DNA from: Poteriospumella lacustris
Lineage: Eukaryota; Sar; Chrysophyceae; Chromulinales; Dinobryaceae
Reading direction: 5' to 3'
NCBI GenBank assembly: GCA_008000375.1
Contig: SMOI01000022.1
Span: forward strand, 5,150 to 69,149
DNA length: 64,000 nucleotides
The notes below the pieces were generated by a model. That model saw nothing but the letters and a program-made list of their open reading frames with translations, was not told the origin of the DNA and did not search any database. Position numbers and translations under genes: made by a program. Shown piece by piece: positions 21,129 through 33,130 of the stretch (its first letter is position 1; every line of letters starts with the position of its first letter).

Positions 21129-24100
21129 AGTTCCCAGCACCAACTCATACAACAACTTGCGACAGGTCTCCGACGGAATTTGCAAAGGTGTATGTGTTTG
21201 ACGATGCGATTGAGAAAGCGACCGACAAGAAGAAGTCCAACGACGACGACGACGAGAAACGAGACGAAAATTGAATTTGAATGTACACGACGACGATGGC
21301 GACGACTCCGCTGGCGACGACTCTGGCGAGCGACCACTGCTGACATAGGGCCTCAGTGCGAGAACTACTACATACTCCAGAGGCTATTATATGGAACGTT
21401 GTGGTAGCTGACAAAAGAGAATATCAAAGAGAGTGGTGGTGTTGGTGATACAAAATGTTGTTACTTCACACTTACAGACGACAAAACAAACACATGGCAC
21501 CACGTCGGCGGGAAACAACCACAAGGGCAAACTTCTTTCATCAGTCGGTCGGTTGGTCGGTCTACGTGATGAACAGAGACCATCACTGCCATGGAAAAGT
21601 GAAGTGGTGAATTCTTACTTGGAGAGTGATATGCGGGGTTCTGTTATCGTTTTCTTTTCGTTGGCTTATTTTTTTTGATCGGGCTGATGAGTGTTCTTAC
21701 GCAGCAAAGAAATGGCCACCAGGTTTTGAACGAGAGCAACCGAATGAACGATTCGTCACGATGATGGAAGGTCTATCCACCAACATCACTGAGCACAGGA
21801 CTGCCTGCCAGTAGTTTCAAAAATCAACGATGGGTGAGTGATAAGAGATGATGCCGATGTCTCTACGTGCGCGCCGACAGACTCGTCAAGCGGGACAGGG
21901 AGGTACATACGATCGCACGAAAAATGAAACGAAACGAAACGAGAAAAAAAAGGGTGGAGAAAGGAGCCGGACAAAACCGTCACGTACAGTGGCGTGCATC
22001 GCCAGTTGCGAACACTGTACAGAGTTACGTGGGGTATGCAGGACATTATCCCCGATCCTGAGCAACATCGATAGTCGTCGAGACTGGACGATGGGAGCAG
22101 CAGCATCGTCAGAGTTAATGAGAAGAATGCCAGCAAGAGACGAGAGGGCAGCCAATGAGCAGACTCGTGGTCCAACCCATGGCGCCAACAAACCATAATG
22201 TGACCAAGGACTGACATACATACGTAAATACATAAGGTCTGGCAGAGAGATACGTGAGCAGCGCTTTGTTTGTGGTGTGCGCGAGTATGGACGACACGGC
22301 GCACCACCGAACGACCAGAGAAAGAGAGATGAGCGCTGGCCTTTGGGACAGCGCGATAGCATCGCTGGTGAGGATAGAGAGAGGGGGGCATGGATGGCAG
22401 CAAGCGCAAAGGCAAGCCAGCGGTGTGATCGAGGCGATAAATTAGCGCGCGCGATACGTAGCAGCGGAGGGGGGGCACCTCATGTTCCGCACACGCACTA
22501 GCGTCCACGCGAAACGACTACCGACCGATCGATCAAACCTTGGTCTCACTGCGCATCAACAGCACCGCCCCCTACCAACAACACACAGGAGCTGCAACCC
22601 TTTGCAACGGATATCCTATGCGCTATTCTGCGTGGGGGGAGGGGAGGAGAGGGAACGAACCAATTTCACGGTCAACAGAGACACCCAGCAAGTCGCACGA
22701 CACAACAGACGCAACGAAACGAATGACGACTGACGACGCAACAACCCGCGAGGAGAACGGCGGCAGGCGTACACACAACCGAGAGCGTCACGGAGGCAGG
22801 GACGCTACACCACACACACTCTACCAACAAATACGAAAGCAAATACAGTACAGGCACCAACGCCCGCCCCTCCACCCACCAAAACAAAGGGCGACTGCAT
22901 CGACATCGACCGTTTCGTCGGGCCATTCTCAGAACGACCCCCCGCCACGTTGCATTGCAACGCAACCAACAAACGAAACGGAACCAAGGACGAGCGGTGG
23001 GAAAGAGGCATCAGGTGTGGCACTGTCTGTACAAGAGCAGGATTGGTCCGTAGGACACGTCGGACAGGGGCGGGTCGATCAATCACAGCGAGACACACAC
23101 AAAAAGAAATCAAACATATGCAAACAATGAGCTGAGCAAGCGAACGAGGCGAGGCGAGACGAGAGAGAGCAATACGAGCGCGAACGAAAGCAACCGTAGA
23201 GCAAACAGAGCAAACAGCGAAGTGGGGAGAGTGGGGAAGGGAAAGGGAAAGGGGATGGGCAGGGAAGGAAGGAAAGAAGGAGGGAAGGAAGGGTGAAAAG
23301 CTGCCAACGGCTCTACAAGATACAGATACCTGCGCGTTTCACCGGGGCCGAAAAAGAATTGGAACAATGCGAAAGAGTGAGGGAGAGCGAGAAAGAGAAA
23401 GAGAAAGAGAAAGGTCGAAGGCGGAGGAGGGTGGGAGACGGAGTGAGAGGAACTACGACCAGCTTGAACGTACCAAAAGCAAGAAATGTCACATACAGAA
23501 TAGCACGGTCCGGCGTCTGTCCTCCACACCGCCCCACTGTACCAAACACACGGACAACGCACATACACCGCGATATACGAGATACAGTAGGAGAGAACGG
23601 CGCGTGCGGTATGAAAAAGGCGTGCGCGTGAAGCGGTCGCGTGTGTTTGGGTGGCCATATCTCAGTGGAATGCATTTGGCCGCGCGCAAGCGGCGGAGAA
23701 ATGCATCGCCAGCGGAGGATACGACCTGTGAGGCGGAGAGAGACAGAGGGACAGAGGGACAAAGACGCTGTGGGGGGGATTGGAGGATTGATGTACGTGC
23801 GATAGGAGAAGAAGAAGAACCACAAAAAACGCGAACGGAACGCCACGGAACTGAGAGTCGAGGTGGAGGAGGGGGTGGCCGACGGACAAGGTAGGAACGG
23901 CGACACGAGTGAGAACGACGGTGACAACGTCACTGCAGCGGCGTCGAGAACAGCGACAACGCCGACAACGATGATGAGGACGACAACGACGAGGACAGCG
24001 ATGACAATGGGTCGACCAGCAAGACGAAGGCCAAACAGGCGCCAGACCGAGACACCGACAGAGACACCGACAGAGACACTCTCTCACGCACAGGACTGAC

Positions 24101-24167
24101 GCAGAGAGACAGAGACAATAAATCAGGTGGGGGGGGGGGCAACGCTGTGCCGTGCGGGGCAGGTGTT
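21129..24167. other. 3 kb gene-poor region, strongly strand-biased
   Basis: Between the start of the 575-aa gene and the stop of the amino-acid permease. From about 21.9 to 24.1 kb the plus strand is purine-rich (many GA, GAGA, AACGA and GAGAAAG runs), so the minus strand is C/T-rich. The longest frames here (for example 21786-22508 and 23110-23658, minus) are Leu/Ser/Pro-rich low-complexity and look like by-products of this bias. Part may be the long 3' UTR of the permease gene, whose stop is at 24168. An 11-base G run is at 24129-24139. No gene or RNA family was recognised. Confidence 0.55.
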
Positions 24168-27037
24168 TCAGACCATTTCTTGCCCTTGACGATGGCGGTG
24201 ATGGTCACCGTACGGTGCCGCCGAGGTATCGATGCGTGCAGGCATCGGAAACGGTGACTGTAAGGTCGCTGTGGGTGGGCTTTGGTGTTGCGGGTGGAAA
24301 TCAAGCGACGTGGATGTCATGGGCACGACGCGTGAGGCGTTGCCCTGTGCGGTGGCCGCGGGGGCGCCCAGCAAACTGCTCGAGAGCCACGACGGCAACG
24401 TCATCCAACTCGACGCCTTCTGCAAAAGACCTTTGGCCGAGGCGGTATCGGGAAGGTCGCTGCCGCCTCGGCCACTGCTTCGACGACTACTGCCACGGCT
24501 TCGGTGCCCCTCGTCCGCGTCGGAATGCTTCTCATCGTCCAACACGTAGACGTCGCGTCGTTCTTCGTCGTCCACTTCGTCGCCATGGTCGACAGAACGT
24601 AGCACAGCGTCGTCGTGCCTTCGCGACGATCGTGGTGGCGACTGATATTTGTGCGCCGCATCCAGCGCATGCACAGCGGCGACACCGGCGTCACGATCGT
24701 CCTCATCGTCATGGTCGTGGTCGTCTTCGCCGTCGTCCTCGGCGCCCTCGTCGCCACGATCGTCGTCTTTGCAGCTGACCACGTCAAAGAACCGGTCGGG
24801 TTCTGCTTCGTGGTCATCTTCTACAACCGAATGTCGGAAGCTGCGGGTTAACATCTGAATGGACTTCGCTTTGGACAACGGCACCATCGGCGAGGAGTCG
24901 CCCGCTTTCTTCGCACTGATCGGAGGATTGATCGGCATCGACAACAGTTCGTCCTCTTTGGTGGACGTTTCGACCACAACCGGCGGACTCGTCGTCGTCG
25001 CAGGAGGTGCCTCTGGTTTGGTTGGTGTGGAAAAGACAGCCAACCGCAAGTTGAACGTGTTGTTGGGTGAGGACGTACACGAGGACGTCGCACCGGACGC
25101 GGTCGTCGTACTGTTGCTCAGCGTCGACACTGCGGTTAACCCCTTGCGAGATTGAAACCGTTGCTGTTGTTGATAATACTGGCGATTGTTTCGTTGGTGT
25201 TTGGGGGACGAAGACGTCGAATGGTGACGTTGCTGATGGTCCGGAAGGACACAGCCCATCCCACAACAGCACCGCGTGTCTCCCTCACGCACCAAGCACA
25301 TGGGATACGCGCACACCACGTGTCCACTTCCCGTGATCCCACATCCACAGCAGAACGTTGCCCACAAATGCTGGACATCGTAACAGAAGCGAGTCCAACG
25401 CGACAGCTTTCGTTTCTTATTCGCGTTGAGAATGTAGGCCTTCATGAAGCTACGTTGTTCGACGATGGAGAAACACTGATGTGACTCCGCGTAGAAGTAA
25501 TAATAGACCGAGATCACCGCGACAAAGGCCAGAAACAAGAACAAGCCACCGTTGCCCAAGTTCGAATAGACGATGCTACAGAACGTGACACTGAAGACGA
25601 GAATACCCACATAGGCGCCAATGGTACCATAGGGGCTTCGATACTTGCGTTCCATGCTCTCGTATCGATTCGCAAACCGAATGTAGGCACCAAAGATGCC
25701 AACGTAAGAGAGCGTTGCACCCAAGAGACACACTTGAAACATCACCGCCGCATTTTTACCGTTGGACTCGGCCCAGAAGTACATCAACAACACAAACTGC
25801 AACGCAATGCACGAGAAGAGTGCATTCAACGGCACCTGATTGACACCCACTGTCTTGCGCAAGAAGATTGGCATCAAACCGGACGTCGCCATGGAATGAG
25901 TAGTCAATTCTGACGCATAGAGGAAGCCCAAGATGGACGACATGTTCGGTGGAATGGTTAACAACGCCGCCAAACGATAATCCCAATGCAGATTCTTGGC
26001 GAATCCATACGACAACGGATAATTCGATTCCACCAAGCTGCTCCAATCCTCGGTTTGAGTGGCTTTGACACAGAATAACATCCAAAAGGAGATCGCCGCT
26101 AGAGCAATGAAGGTCATGCGCAATGCCTTCGGAACGACGTCGGTGCCATTGTTGATCTTCGAGACGGCGATCATACTCGTCTCACAACCAATATAAAACC
26201 AAGTAGGAGCATGTAAGCTACGAAAAAAGGCCCCTGCACCACCTTGAAAGGTATATTCGGGTTTGCCGTCGAAGGGGCTACCGTAGAACTGATCGGTACG
26301 ACTGGTCATCGCAGCGAAGATATACACCAAAATGACGAGCGCCGTACAGACGGCACACACATTCATCGTCTTCCAGAAGGTGATACCGCCTCGAACATGG
26401 AACGCTGCTCCAATGGCCAATTGAATGACAAACCAGAGTGGTTCATAGTTGCGGGAAGTACCAAGCGAATACGTGATGGTGGTGGCATTGGACCAGACAC
26501 AGACCATAACGTAGAAGTTGTTCTCAATCCATTCACAGCCACCCATAAGATATCCTATGAAAGGACTCAATGAACACCGTACATAACCGTATGAGCCACC
26601 TAGACCACACGCACACAAAGTCAGAGCCCACCTCGGCGACAAATAACACCAATGGTCATCGCCTTACCTGGAAAAGCGACAATACTGGTGATCTCCGCCA
26701 AGCAACTAATGAGCAAATGATATCCAACGCTGACAATTACAGTGGCTATGAAGAATCCCCAGAAGCCGCATTCGAGTCCTATACAATTCGTGCATATGGT
26801 TCTAGGTATGAGACTCTGCTCTGCTGTAGAGGTCGATGACTATCACTTACCGTGGTTCCATTCGATCGTCAGACCTCCAATTACGATTCCGATTCCCATC
26901 AAGAACACCTCAACTAACGTTGCTTGATAGTGGTCCGACGGGATCCCGCCAATGTCGTAAATTCGCGAGGCATTTTGCCGCGACGACGACGTCGAACTGT
27001 AACTGTGCTGACTGTTCTCACTTTCGGATGGATGCAT
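24168..27037 (-). CDS. Amino-acid permease (APC superfamily) with long cytosolic tail
   Basis: Three exons: 26851-27037, 26668-26778 and 24168-26599, with introns of 72 and 68 nt; all joins keep frame (2,730 nt, 909 aa). The second join restores AEITSIVAFPGGSYGYVR, the helix 2-3 region that is diagnostic of amino-acid/ethanolamine permeases, and the first supplies helix 1 (MGIGIVIGGLTIEW). About 12 hydrophobic helices are spread over residues 45-510. The remaining ~400 residues are a cytosolic tail with a Cys-rich patch (FCCGCGITGSG, CCCGMGC), Gln/His/Ser stretches and a long Asp/Glu/His/Arg acidic region, unusual for the family. Ethanolamine permease-type members are closest by eye; substrate is unproven. 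Plasma membrane is likely. Confidence 0.85.
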
Positions 27038-27787
27038 TCTGTCCTCTATAAGCTTTTGCTTTCTTCGATTCAGTCAATTTTGACGACTAAGGAGACATTA
27101 TGAGGGGCAAAACTGAATGTCAGTGAATGGCAACTCGCCACGAAATTTTGACAAAGAATGAGCCTGTCACCAAAGCAAATGGTATTCGTAAAATATTGGG
27201 GACCAAATATTCTGGTTGAAAATGGCTGTAGCGATACACAATGGCACTGTGTCTCACTATTTTATTGTGCTGATTGGCAACTCAAAATAATAATCAGCGA
27301 ACTTGATGACCTTTCTGCTCTGCTCAACGCACATGGTGACGTGCGCACCAGTGGCAGATGGCAGAAGGTTGCAGCGAGTTGAAGTCACCGACACTTGAAA
27401 CGGACAAACGCCCCCACCACAACGCAGACACGCAGACACGCAGACCTCGTCATCGTGACCAACACAACAACACAAACCCCAAAACTGAAGACTTCAGAGA
27501 TCTCTCACTCACGGACATCACCACGATTTCATTTGTCGGTTTGGTATTTTAGGGTGGACAATTTTTGTGATGGCGAACTAACGGGTTCGTCGTTGATATC
27601 AACGAGATGGAAATTTCTTAATACCCCACATCTTCTTTCGTTGGATCGGGATTCAGTGGGAAACACTAGCTACTGTGTTCGCTTTATTCAGTCCATAGTG
27701 TGGGAAAAGATTTTCCACTCGTAAGATTTCCTAACTGAAGGGCGAAGCCAACAGCTCTCGTTGGTTTCGCAAAGTACAGAGTATATA
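27038..27787. other. Divergent intergenic region
   Basis: 750 bp between the permease start (minus) and the R3H-SUZ start (plus), moderately AT-rich near both ends. Short frames on either strand lack protein-like composition. It should contain both promoters; no specific element was recognised. Confidence 0.5.
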
Positions 27788-29432
27788 ATGACATCGGGCG
27801 ATGATGATTGGGAAACTGCTGAAGTTCAGCTTCGAGGTGTTCAGTTGGTAAGACTGGTGGTCGTGATATTCGCTCGTGTACACGGAGTAATCGATCAAAA
27901 TAATGTTGCTCACAGGACACTCCCAAAACCGCTGTGGTCATTGCTCCACGAGTCGAGCAGCCTGTTATTCCTGAGCGTGATGTTGCCATCGATGAAGCCT
28001 TAGTATCTGCATGGAACAATCCGCGCGAGAGAATGATTGTTCTGCAAATTGAAGATTCCATATTGAATTTTGTTCGTGCGCTGTAAGTTGTCCAGCTGTG
28101 GTGATTGTTGTCGCGCTTTTAAGTGACGCCCGGGGTGTATTATATTTAGATCTGAGAAAGCTATGGACTTCCCGAGCGGTATGAATTCTTTCCGCCGCAT
28201 GGTGGTCTATCGAATAGCAGACAGGTTTGGACTTCAGGCCGAGCAGATCAATTTGGATGTAAGTGCTCAGTGTCTATAGAATAAAGGTTTTCGCTGATCG
28301 AAATATGTCTGTTCTGCAGTTCAACGAAAAGTCATTGCGCTTATTGAAGACTTCCAATATGTGCATCCCACGCCCCTTGCTAATCGACTATCGGGGCCAA
28401 ACGACCGATGCTGTTCCTCAGGCTGCCTCCATCGCCGCAGGTGGATTGTCACCGAGTGTCCCCACCACTTCCGAAGTGCCGACTGAGTCATCGTCCAAGA
28501 AGGTGCTTCTCATGAAGCGAAAACCTGCGGAAGTGTCATCCGCATCGAGCAAAACGCAAAGCGCTAAGCCCCAACTCTCTGCAGAAGATCGAGAAAAGGC
28601 TTACTTGGAAGCGAGAGCTCGTATTTTCGGTGAAGCTGCTACTGGCAGTGATCAATCCACACCAACAACTTCCTCTCCTTCTCCTAAGCCAACGACAACA
28701 ACGTCGTCAGACAATCTGGCGGCCATTGGCGAGGCATCTGCCGGAAATGCCTCTCGCAAGTCTGGCGCTGACAAAGTCCCCGCTTTGTCGTCATCTTCCG
28801 GGAAAATCTCACCGGTCAACTCTTCCTCCAATACCCAGAACACCAGACGCGCAGGTGGAGGCGGTGGTGGAAGTGGAAAATACAGCAACAATACACGTGC
28901 GCAAGTTCGCGATGCTGAAGCCGAAAGAGCTGATCCCGACTTTGTCCGGCGAAGCAACAATGGTTCGAGCAGTGGCGGTGGTGGGATGAGCGGTAACAAT
29001 CGCCGCCCACCTTCGAGTGGGGCCTACGACAGTACAGCCACAGGTCGGTACCCGGTCGCAGGAAATTATCTCCCCTATGGTCAATCACCTGCCTACAATG
29101 ACCAAGTGAATTATAACCCACAAGTCGCGTGGCAATCCAGTTCAATGGGCCCAGGATACTACGGCGCAACAGTTCCACCTCCACCGACTCTCACAACACC
29201 AACAACCAGCGGTGCCTCTCTCAATAATCCGTATGGAGGGTCGGGATCGACCTCACCCATGTACTACGGTGCGCCAAGTAATGGCAACAGTTATGGATAT
29301 GATGGGACCTACGCTGGTGGTGGATATTATCCGCCCCCTCAAATGTCGGCCTCTTCGACATATCCCGCCAATACTGCAAACAGCAACCCCTCTGGCCCCG
29401 CGTCCAACGCCGATTTCCCACCCCTTCGATGA
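27788..29432 (+). CDS. R3H and SUZ domain RNA-binding protein
   Basis: Four exons: 27788-27847, 27916-28082, 28150-28258 and 28320-29432, with introns of 68, 67 and 61 nt; 482 aa. The R3H domain spans about residues 55-115 and includes MNSFRRMVVYRIADRFGL, with the Arg-x3-His-like core that binds single-stranded nucleic acid. It is followed by the linker LLKTSNMCIPRPLL usual in R3H-SUZ proteins. The SUZ motif (about 175-205) reads DREKAYLEARARIFGEA. The remainder is Ser/Thr/Gly-rich, then Tyr/Pro/Gly/Asn-rich, a low-complexity tail typical of mRNP proteins. Metazoan relatives (R3HDM1/2, ARPP21, Encore) act in mRNA stability or localisation. The role here is inferred. Confidence 0.88.
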
Positions 29433-29733
29433 ATAGTTCTGTGATTGTGCTTCAAAAGGGATTTAAAATCGCCCTGCTGTTGTTCTTAATCTTCCTTTCC
29501 TTCGCGGTACCAGTCCGACGAGGGATGTGTAACTTCCATTCTATCATTGCCGCTAAAATACACGTCCTAGAAGGTGAAGCTTGTTGTTGAACGTTGACAA
29601 GAGCTGAGCGGGAACATATAGATTTATCTTTTATCAGTGTGGGTAGGTATATGAACAAACATGAGGAGGTGGGTACAACTATGAAGAAGTATCGCTGGTG
29701 ATGGTATGAAGACTCCAATGATTGAGAAGCGCC

Positions 29734-30154
29734 TTAATGATGGTGACCACCTTCCTTCATCTTGTAACGCAAACCGCAGTACTTGCAGTTCTGAGGCTCA
29801 TTTGAGACAGTATTCAACTGAATATATTCAAGAGGGTGGCCCAAAGCACCGCTTCCACCGTCGCAGACAGCGACCGTATCAGCGACTTCGATCACTGGCA
29901 CTTTGTTGATGAGCTCTTGCGCATTGCTGCGGAACTTGCCGTGCTCATACTGCAACAGAATACGAAAGAAACAAATGAATATGAGTCTCAAATGTGAATA
30001 CATAACAGGAAAAGTGATCTCTTACCGCGCTCTTTTCGGAGCCGGGAACCTTAGGGATGGGTCTGGTACCAACAGGTTCTGCGAAACCACGAACCACTTG
30101 ATATTGAACAGCACGACGAACCGCAGTAGATGGGCGCAAAACACGAGACAACAT
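29734..30154 (-). CDS. NDUFS6: Complex I zinc-binding subunit NDUFS6 (13 kDa)
   Basis: Two exons, 30026-30154 and 29734-29949, with a 76-nt intron (GTAAGAG ... GTTGCAG) in phase 0; 114 aa. Residues 1-25 (MLSRVLRPSTAVRRAVQYQV) form a mitochondrial presequence. The zf-CHCC fold of the mitochondrial NADH dehydrogenase accessory subunit follows: PVIEVADTVAVCDGG, GALGHPLEYIQLN, CKYCGLRY, with zinc ligands C72, H81, C98 and C101 in the expected spacing. A C-terminal His-rich tail is extra. In other organisms this subunit holds zinc between the N- and Q-modules and is needed for late assembly of the peripheral arm. Convergent with the R3H-SUZ gene, 301 bp apart. Confidence 0.95.
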
Positions 30155-30730
30155 CTTTTCACAAGAAATTTACTCCAGAAATGTGATTGAAGACCGTCAA
30201 ATGAGGTGGCTTCGTAGCTATTCCGGTAACTATTCCAGCCGATCGATCACTCTCTGACTGATGCTCTGCTGTCTGCTGTTGTGCCGACAACAGAAACGCG
30301 TCGCGACAAACTGCGAACGTCGCCACAGAAAGTCTATGATGTACAAACTTACTCTTTTGGTATAGTACTAAAGAGGCGTTTTTTGCCTGATGAGAGTACC
30401 ATAACTATCTGAAGACGCGGGTGGTGGGTGGTGGCGTGGTCAAGAAGTTTAAAGAAAGAATTAAGTTTTTGATCTCTTCCATATAAACTTTGGGGCATAT
30501 GTGCTAGGTAAAGATGCACGTGACATCAGGATATAACAGTTGACAGTTAACTGTAGCAGAGTCGTCAAGTAAAGCAAAGTCTACTCTTTGATTCTGAAGG
30601 TATTCCAGAACGGCTTCGCAATAACGACGTCGTGTGAAAAAGAATAGCATACATGTCATAAGGCATGCATGCATGTAAAGTACATCAAAGCTCATCGACA
30701 GGGAAAATACCAGACCAATACACCATACAT
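30155..30730. other. Intergenic region
   Basis: 576 bp between the NDUFS6 start and the stop of the OxlT-like gene, both minus strand. It is AT-richer than its neighbours and holds no convincing frame. It should contain the NDUFS6 promoter and the 3' end of the carrier gene. Confidence 0.5.
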
Positions 30731-32689
30731 TTAGTGGGTCTTGAACTTCTCCGTTTCCTTCGCAGCCACATCAATCACTGTCTTCGCCGGCAACTCAGGA
30801 GGAGTATAAGGCTTGACCATGTAGTGAGCCATGAAAGCAGTTGCAGCTAAGGCGGACAGCGTGTACATAGGGACATCGTACAAGTGAGGGGTAGGATCGA
30901 TTGTTCCGGGAGGGCACAAGGCCAACAACTTGCTGATGTTGATCGTCTTGGCAGCCAGCAATTCGGAAGCACGCTCCATCGGAGCACCGAACGTGGCTTC
31001 GAATTGAGCAGGAGCAACCTTCGTCAACAAGTCAAAGATTGCCTTCTCCTCCGCCATGGAACGGAGCTTCAAGATCATCGACGGGCCGCAAATGGACGCC
31101 AACGAAGAGAACGCCAACATGCGACCGTGAACGGCGCCGACATTCTTAGTACCGAAGAGATCGGACTCGTACGCAGGCAAAATGGCGAAAGCAGCTCCCA
31201 TACCGGAGATGACAGCCATAGAAGCACCACAGAACAAATACAAAGGAAGAGCAGATCCCGTGGTAACTGCCTGCTCAATCAATGTGGGGCAAGCAAGGTA
31301 CAAAGGAACAGAGCCTGCCGTGAACATCATGAAGGTCTTGCGGCGGCCAATCTTATCGGAAATGGCAGCCCAACCCAGACGACCACCCAAGTTTCCAACG
31401 GAAATCATCTGTACATAGCTGGCTGCAAAGGCAGAAGTGACGATGGCGGGCATGGCCGTAGAAAAGAGCTCACCCATCATCGGCTTGGCAATGGAGAAGA
31501 AACCCATTCCACCAACAGAAACGCAGAAGAAAGTCGCACCCAACAGGTAAAACTGAGGAGCACGCATGACTTCGCTCATCTCTGCGTCACGCTTCAACAC
31601 AGGGACAGGAGCGGGAGTGCCATCAGTGGAAGCCGTTGCTTGAGCCTTGGCCTTGACAGCCGCAGCTGCAGAGGCTGCCAAATCTGCCATGACCTTGGGG
31701 TGAGGATTTCTAATCGTCAACGCTGACGCGAAGATGGTCGAGAAGTACACCAAACCCATGATTCCCAAGGCCTCAGCTACACCAGAGTTACCCGAACCAA
31801 CCACGTACAAACCTTCAGACAGTTCGTATGGAAGCTTGCTCAACTCAGCAGCGCCGGCATTCACGACTTCAACGAGAGCACCGTTGACATCGGCAAATAA
31901 ACGACCATCGACGGTCTTCGTGACAAAATCTTGCGCGGGACCCAAATACTCAGGCAACTTTGCGAATTTTTTGGTTAAATATTGAGCTGCAGGGGTGAAG
32001 AAAAGAGGTCCAGATCCGAAACCAGCGATGGCGATGGACGATGCCAAAGCCTTCTTGTCAGGAAACCATGAGATCAAGGATTGAATAGGCGGAGTGTACG
32101 ACAAACCCATACCCAAACCACCCAATACACCATAGCCGAGGTACAGCAAGGGCAGAGAATGCAGGTATACACCCAGAGCTCCTCCAACAATGCCACCACC
32201 AAAGCAGAACGAGGCATACAACAAACTCTTGCGAGGGCCAATCTTCGCTTGCCAGACACCTAACGTGGAAGCAGCCATACCGTGGAAAACGAAAACCAAA
32301 GAAAGAGGCAAAGCAGCTTGCATCAACGTCCAATCGGAAGCCGCGGACGTCACAAATCCGTTTTCTCGGGTCACCAAGTCAGCCATCAGTGACCAGGCAT
32401 AAGGGGCACCCAGTGAAACGTGCGTAATGAAGGCAGGGATAGCCATGGCCCAGCGATTTCTGTAGTTTTCAGGGGCAATACTAGCCTCAGCACTGAAAAT
32501 TCGGTCAAACCATCCCTTCTTCTCTTTTGGTGGCTCAGGTGTAGGTGTGGAACTGGTATTGGTGGAAGAGAAGGCACGAGAGTTGGTCAAGATCGTGGAG
32601 GAAACACGATTTTCCTTTTGCTGAAGAAGCTTTTCAGTCCACTTCACGCTACGGGCGAACCGTGTCGCAGAAACATGAGCTCTAAACAT
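30731..32689 (-). CDS. MFS carrier of oxalate/formate antiporter (OxlT) type, probably mitochondrial
   Basis: 652 aa in one exon. Residues 1-45 (MFRAHVSATRFARSVKWTEK, then Ser/Thr/Arg-rich) look like a mitochondrial presequence, ending before a hydrophilic linker. The carrier begins near residue 78 (NRWAMAIPAFITHVSLGAPY) with the GAPYAWS helix-1 motif seen in OxlT/monocarboxylate-type MFS members. Twelve helices follow, with GLGMGLSYTPPIQSLISWFP and GNLGGRLGWAAISDKIGRR in the conserved loops. A ~100-residue hydrophilic loop splits the two halves. The substrate is unknown; oxalate/formate exchange is known only for the bacterial prototype. The presequence argues for an organellar carrier rather than a plasma-membrane one. 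Confidence 0.85.
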   Translation of the reverse strand: MFRAHVSATRFARSVKWTEKLLQQKENRVSSTILTNSRAFSSTNTSSTPTPEPPKEKKGWFDRIFSAEASIAPENYRNRWAMAIPAFITHVSLGAPYAWSLMADLVTRENGFVTSAASDWTLMQAALPLSLVFVFHGMAASTLGVWQAKIGPRKSLLYASFCFGGGIVGGALGVYLHSLPLLYLGYGVLGGLGMGLSYTPPIQSLISWFPDKKALASSIAIAGFGSGPLFFTPAAQYLTKKFAKLPEYLGPAQDFVTKTVDGRLFADVNGALVEVVNAGAAELSKLPYELSEGLYVVGSGNSGVAEALGIMGLVYFSTIFASALTIRNPHPKVMADLAASAAAAVKAKAQATASTDGTPAPVPVLKRDAEMSEVMRAPQFYLLGATFFCVSVGGMGFFSIAKPMMGELFSTAMPAIVTSAFAASYVQMISVGNLGGRLGWAAISDKIGRRKTFMMFTAGSVPLYLACPTLIEQAVTTGSALPLYLFCGASMAVISGMGAAFAILPAYESDLFGTKNVGAVHGRMLAFSSLASICGPSMILKLRSMAEEKAIFDLLTKVAPAQFEATFGAPMERASELLAAKTINISKLLALCPPGTIDPTPHLYDVPMYTLSALAATAFMAHYMVKPYTPPELPAKTVIDVAAKETEKFKTH

Positions 32690-33130
32690 TGTGTACTATT
32701 GAATGTGTTCGGTATCTGCGACACAGAATCCAAGGGTACAATTGAATTATGATTTGATATTGAAAGCGAGGTTGAAGATGATTCAAACAACGTTGTCCTT
32801 CAACACAACATTCATATCCATGTGAAGCAGGGATCACATTGAAGCCACTACAAATCCACCGAAGTTGGTGAGAAGAAGTTGAGAAAATATTTGCACTCAG
32901 CTTGCGGTTTGGGTTGATTTGACGGTGTGACACACACAGCGGAGGAGGCTTGGCAAGGAGCCGTTTCGACTTTTGGTTCTGTCGGGCTGTCGGCGGCTGT
33001 CCCATGTCGTTCTCCTCTCTCCGATCGTCGGGTCAAGGCCTTCAAAACGTTATTCTTCGAAACATTGGCAGGTAAGAAAATGAGCATTTATACAGTTACA
33101 TAAATCAAACGGATTGGTGCGACACAGTCG
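32690..33130. other. Intergenic region
   Basis: 441 bp between the start of the OxlT-like gene and the stop of the dynein-stalk/UspA gene. No supported gene or element. Confidence 0.5.

Noticed and set aside
21786-22508. 240-codon minus-strand frame
   Set aside because: Leu/Ser/Cys/Arg-rich without domain-like pattern, lying in C/T-biased DNA where long frames arise by chance.
23110-23933. Two overlapping 180-200-codon minus-strand frames
   Set aside because: Runs of Ser, Phe, Leu and Pro come straight from CT-repeat DNA; no start context or motif.
27158-27382. 74-codon plus-strand frame between permease and R3H-SUZ genes
   Set aside because: Short, no motif, and located in a region expected to hold promoters.
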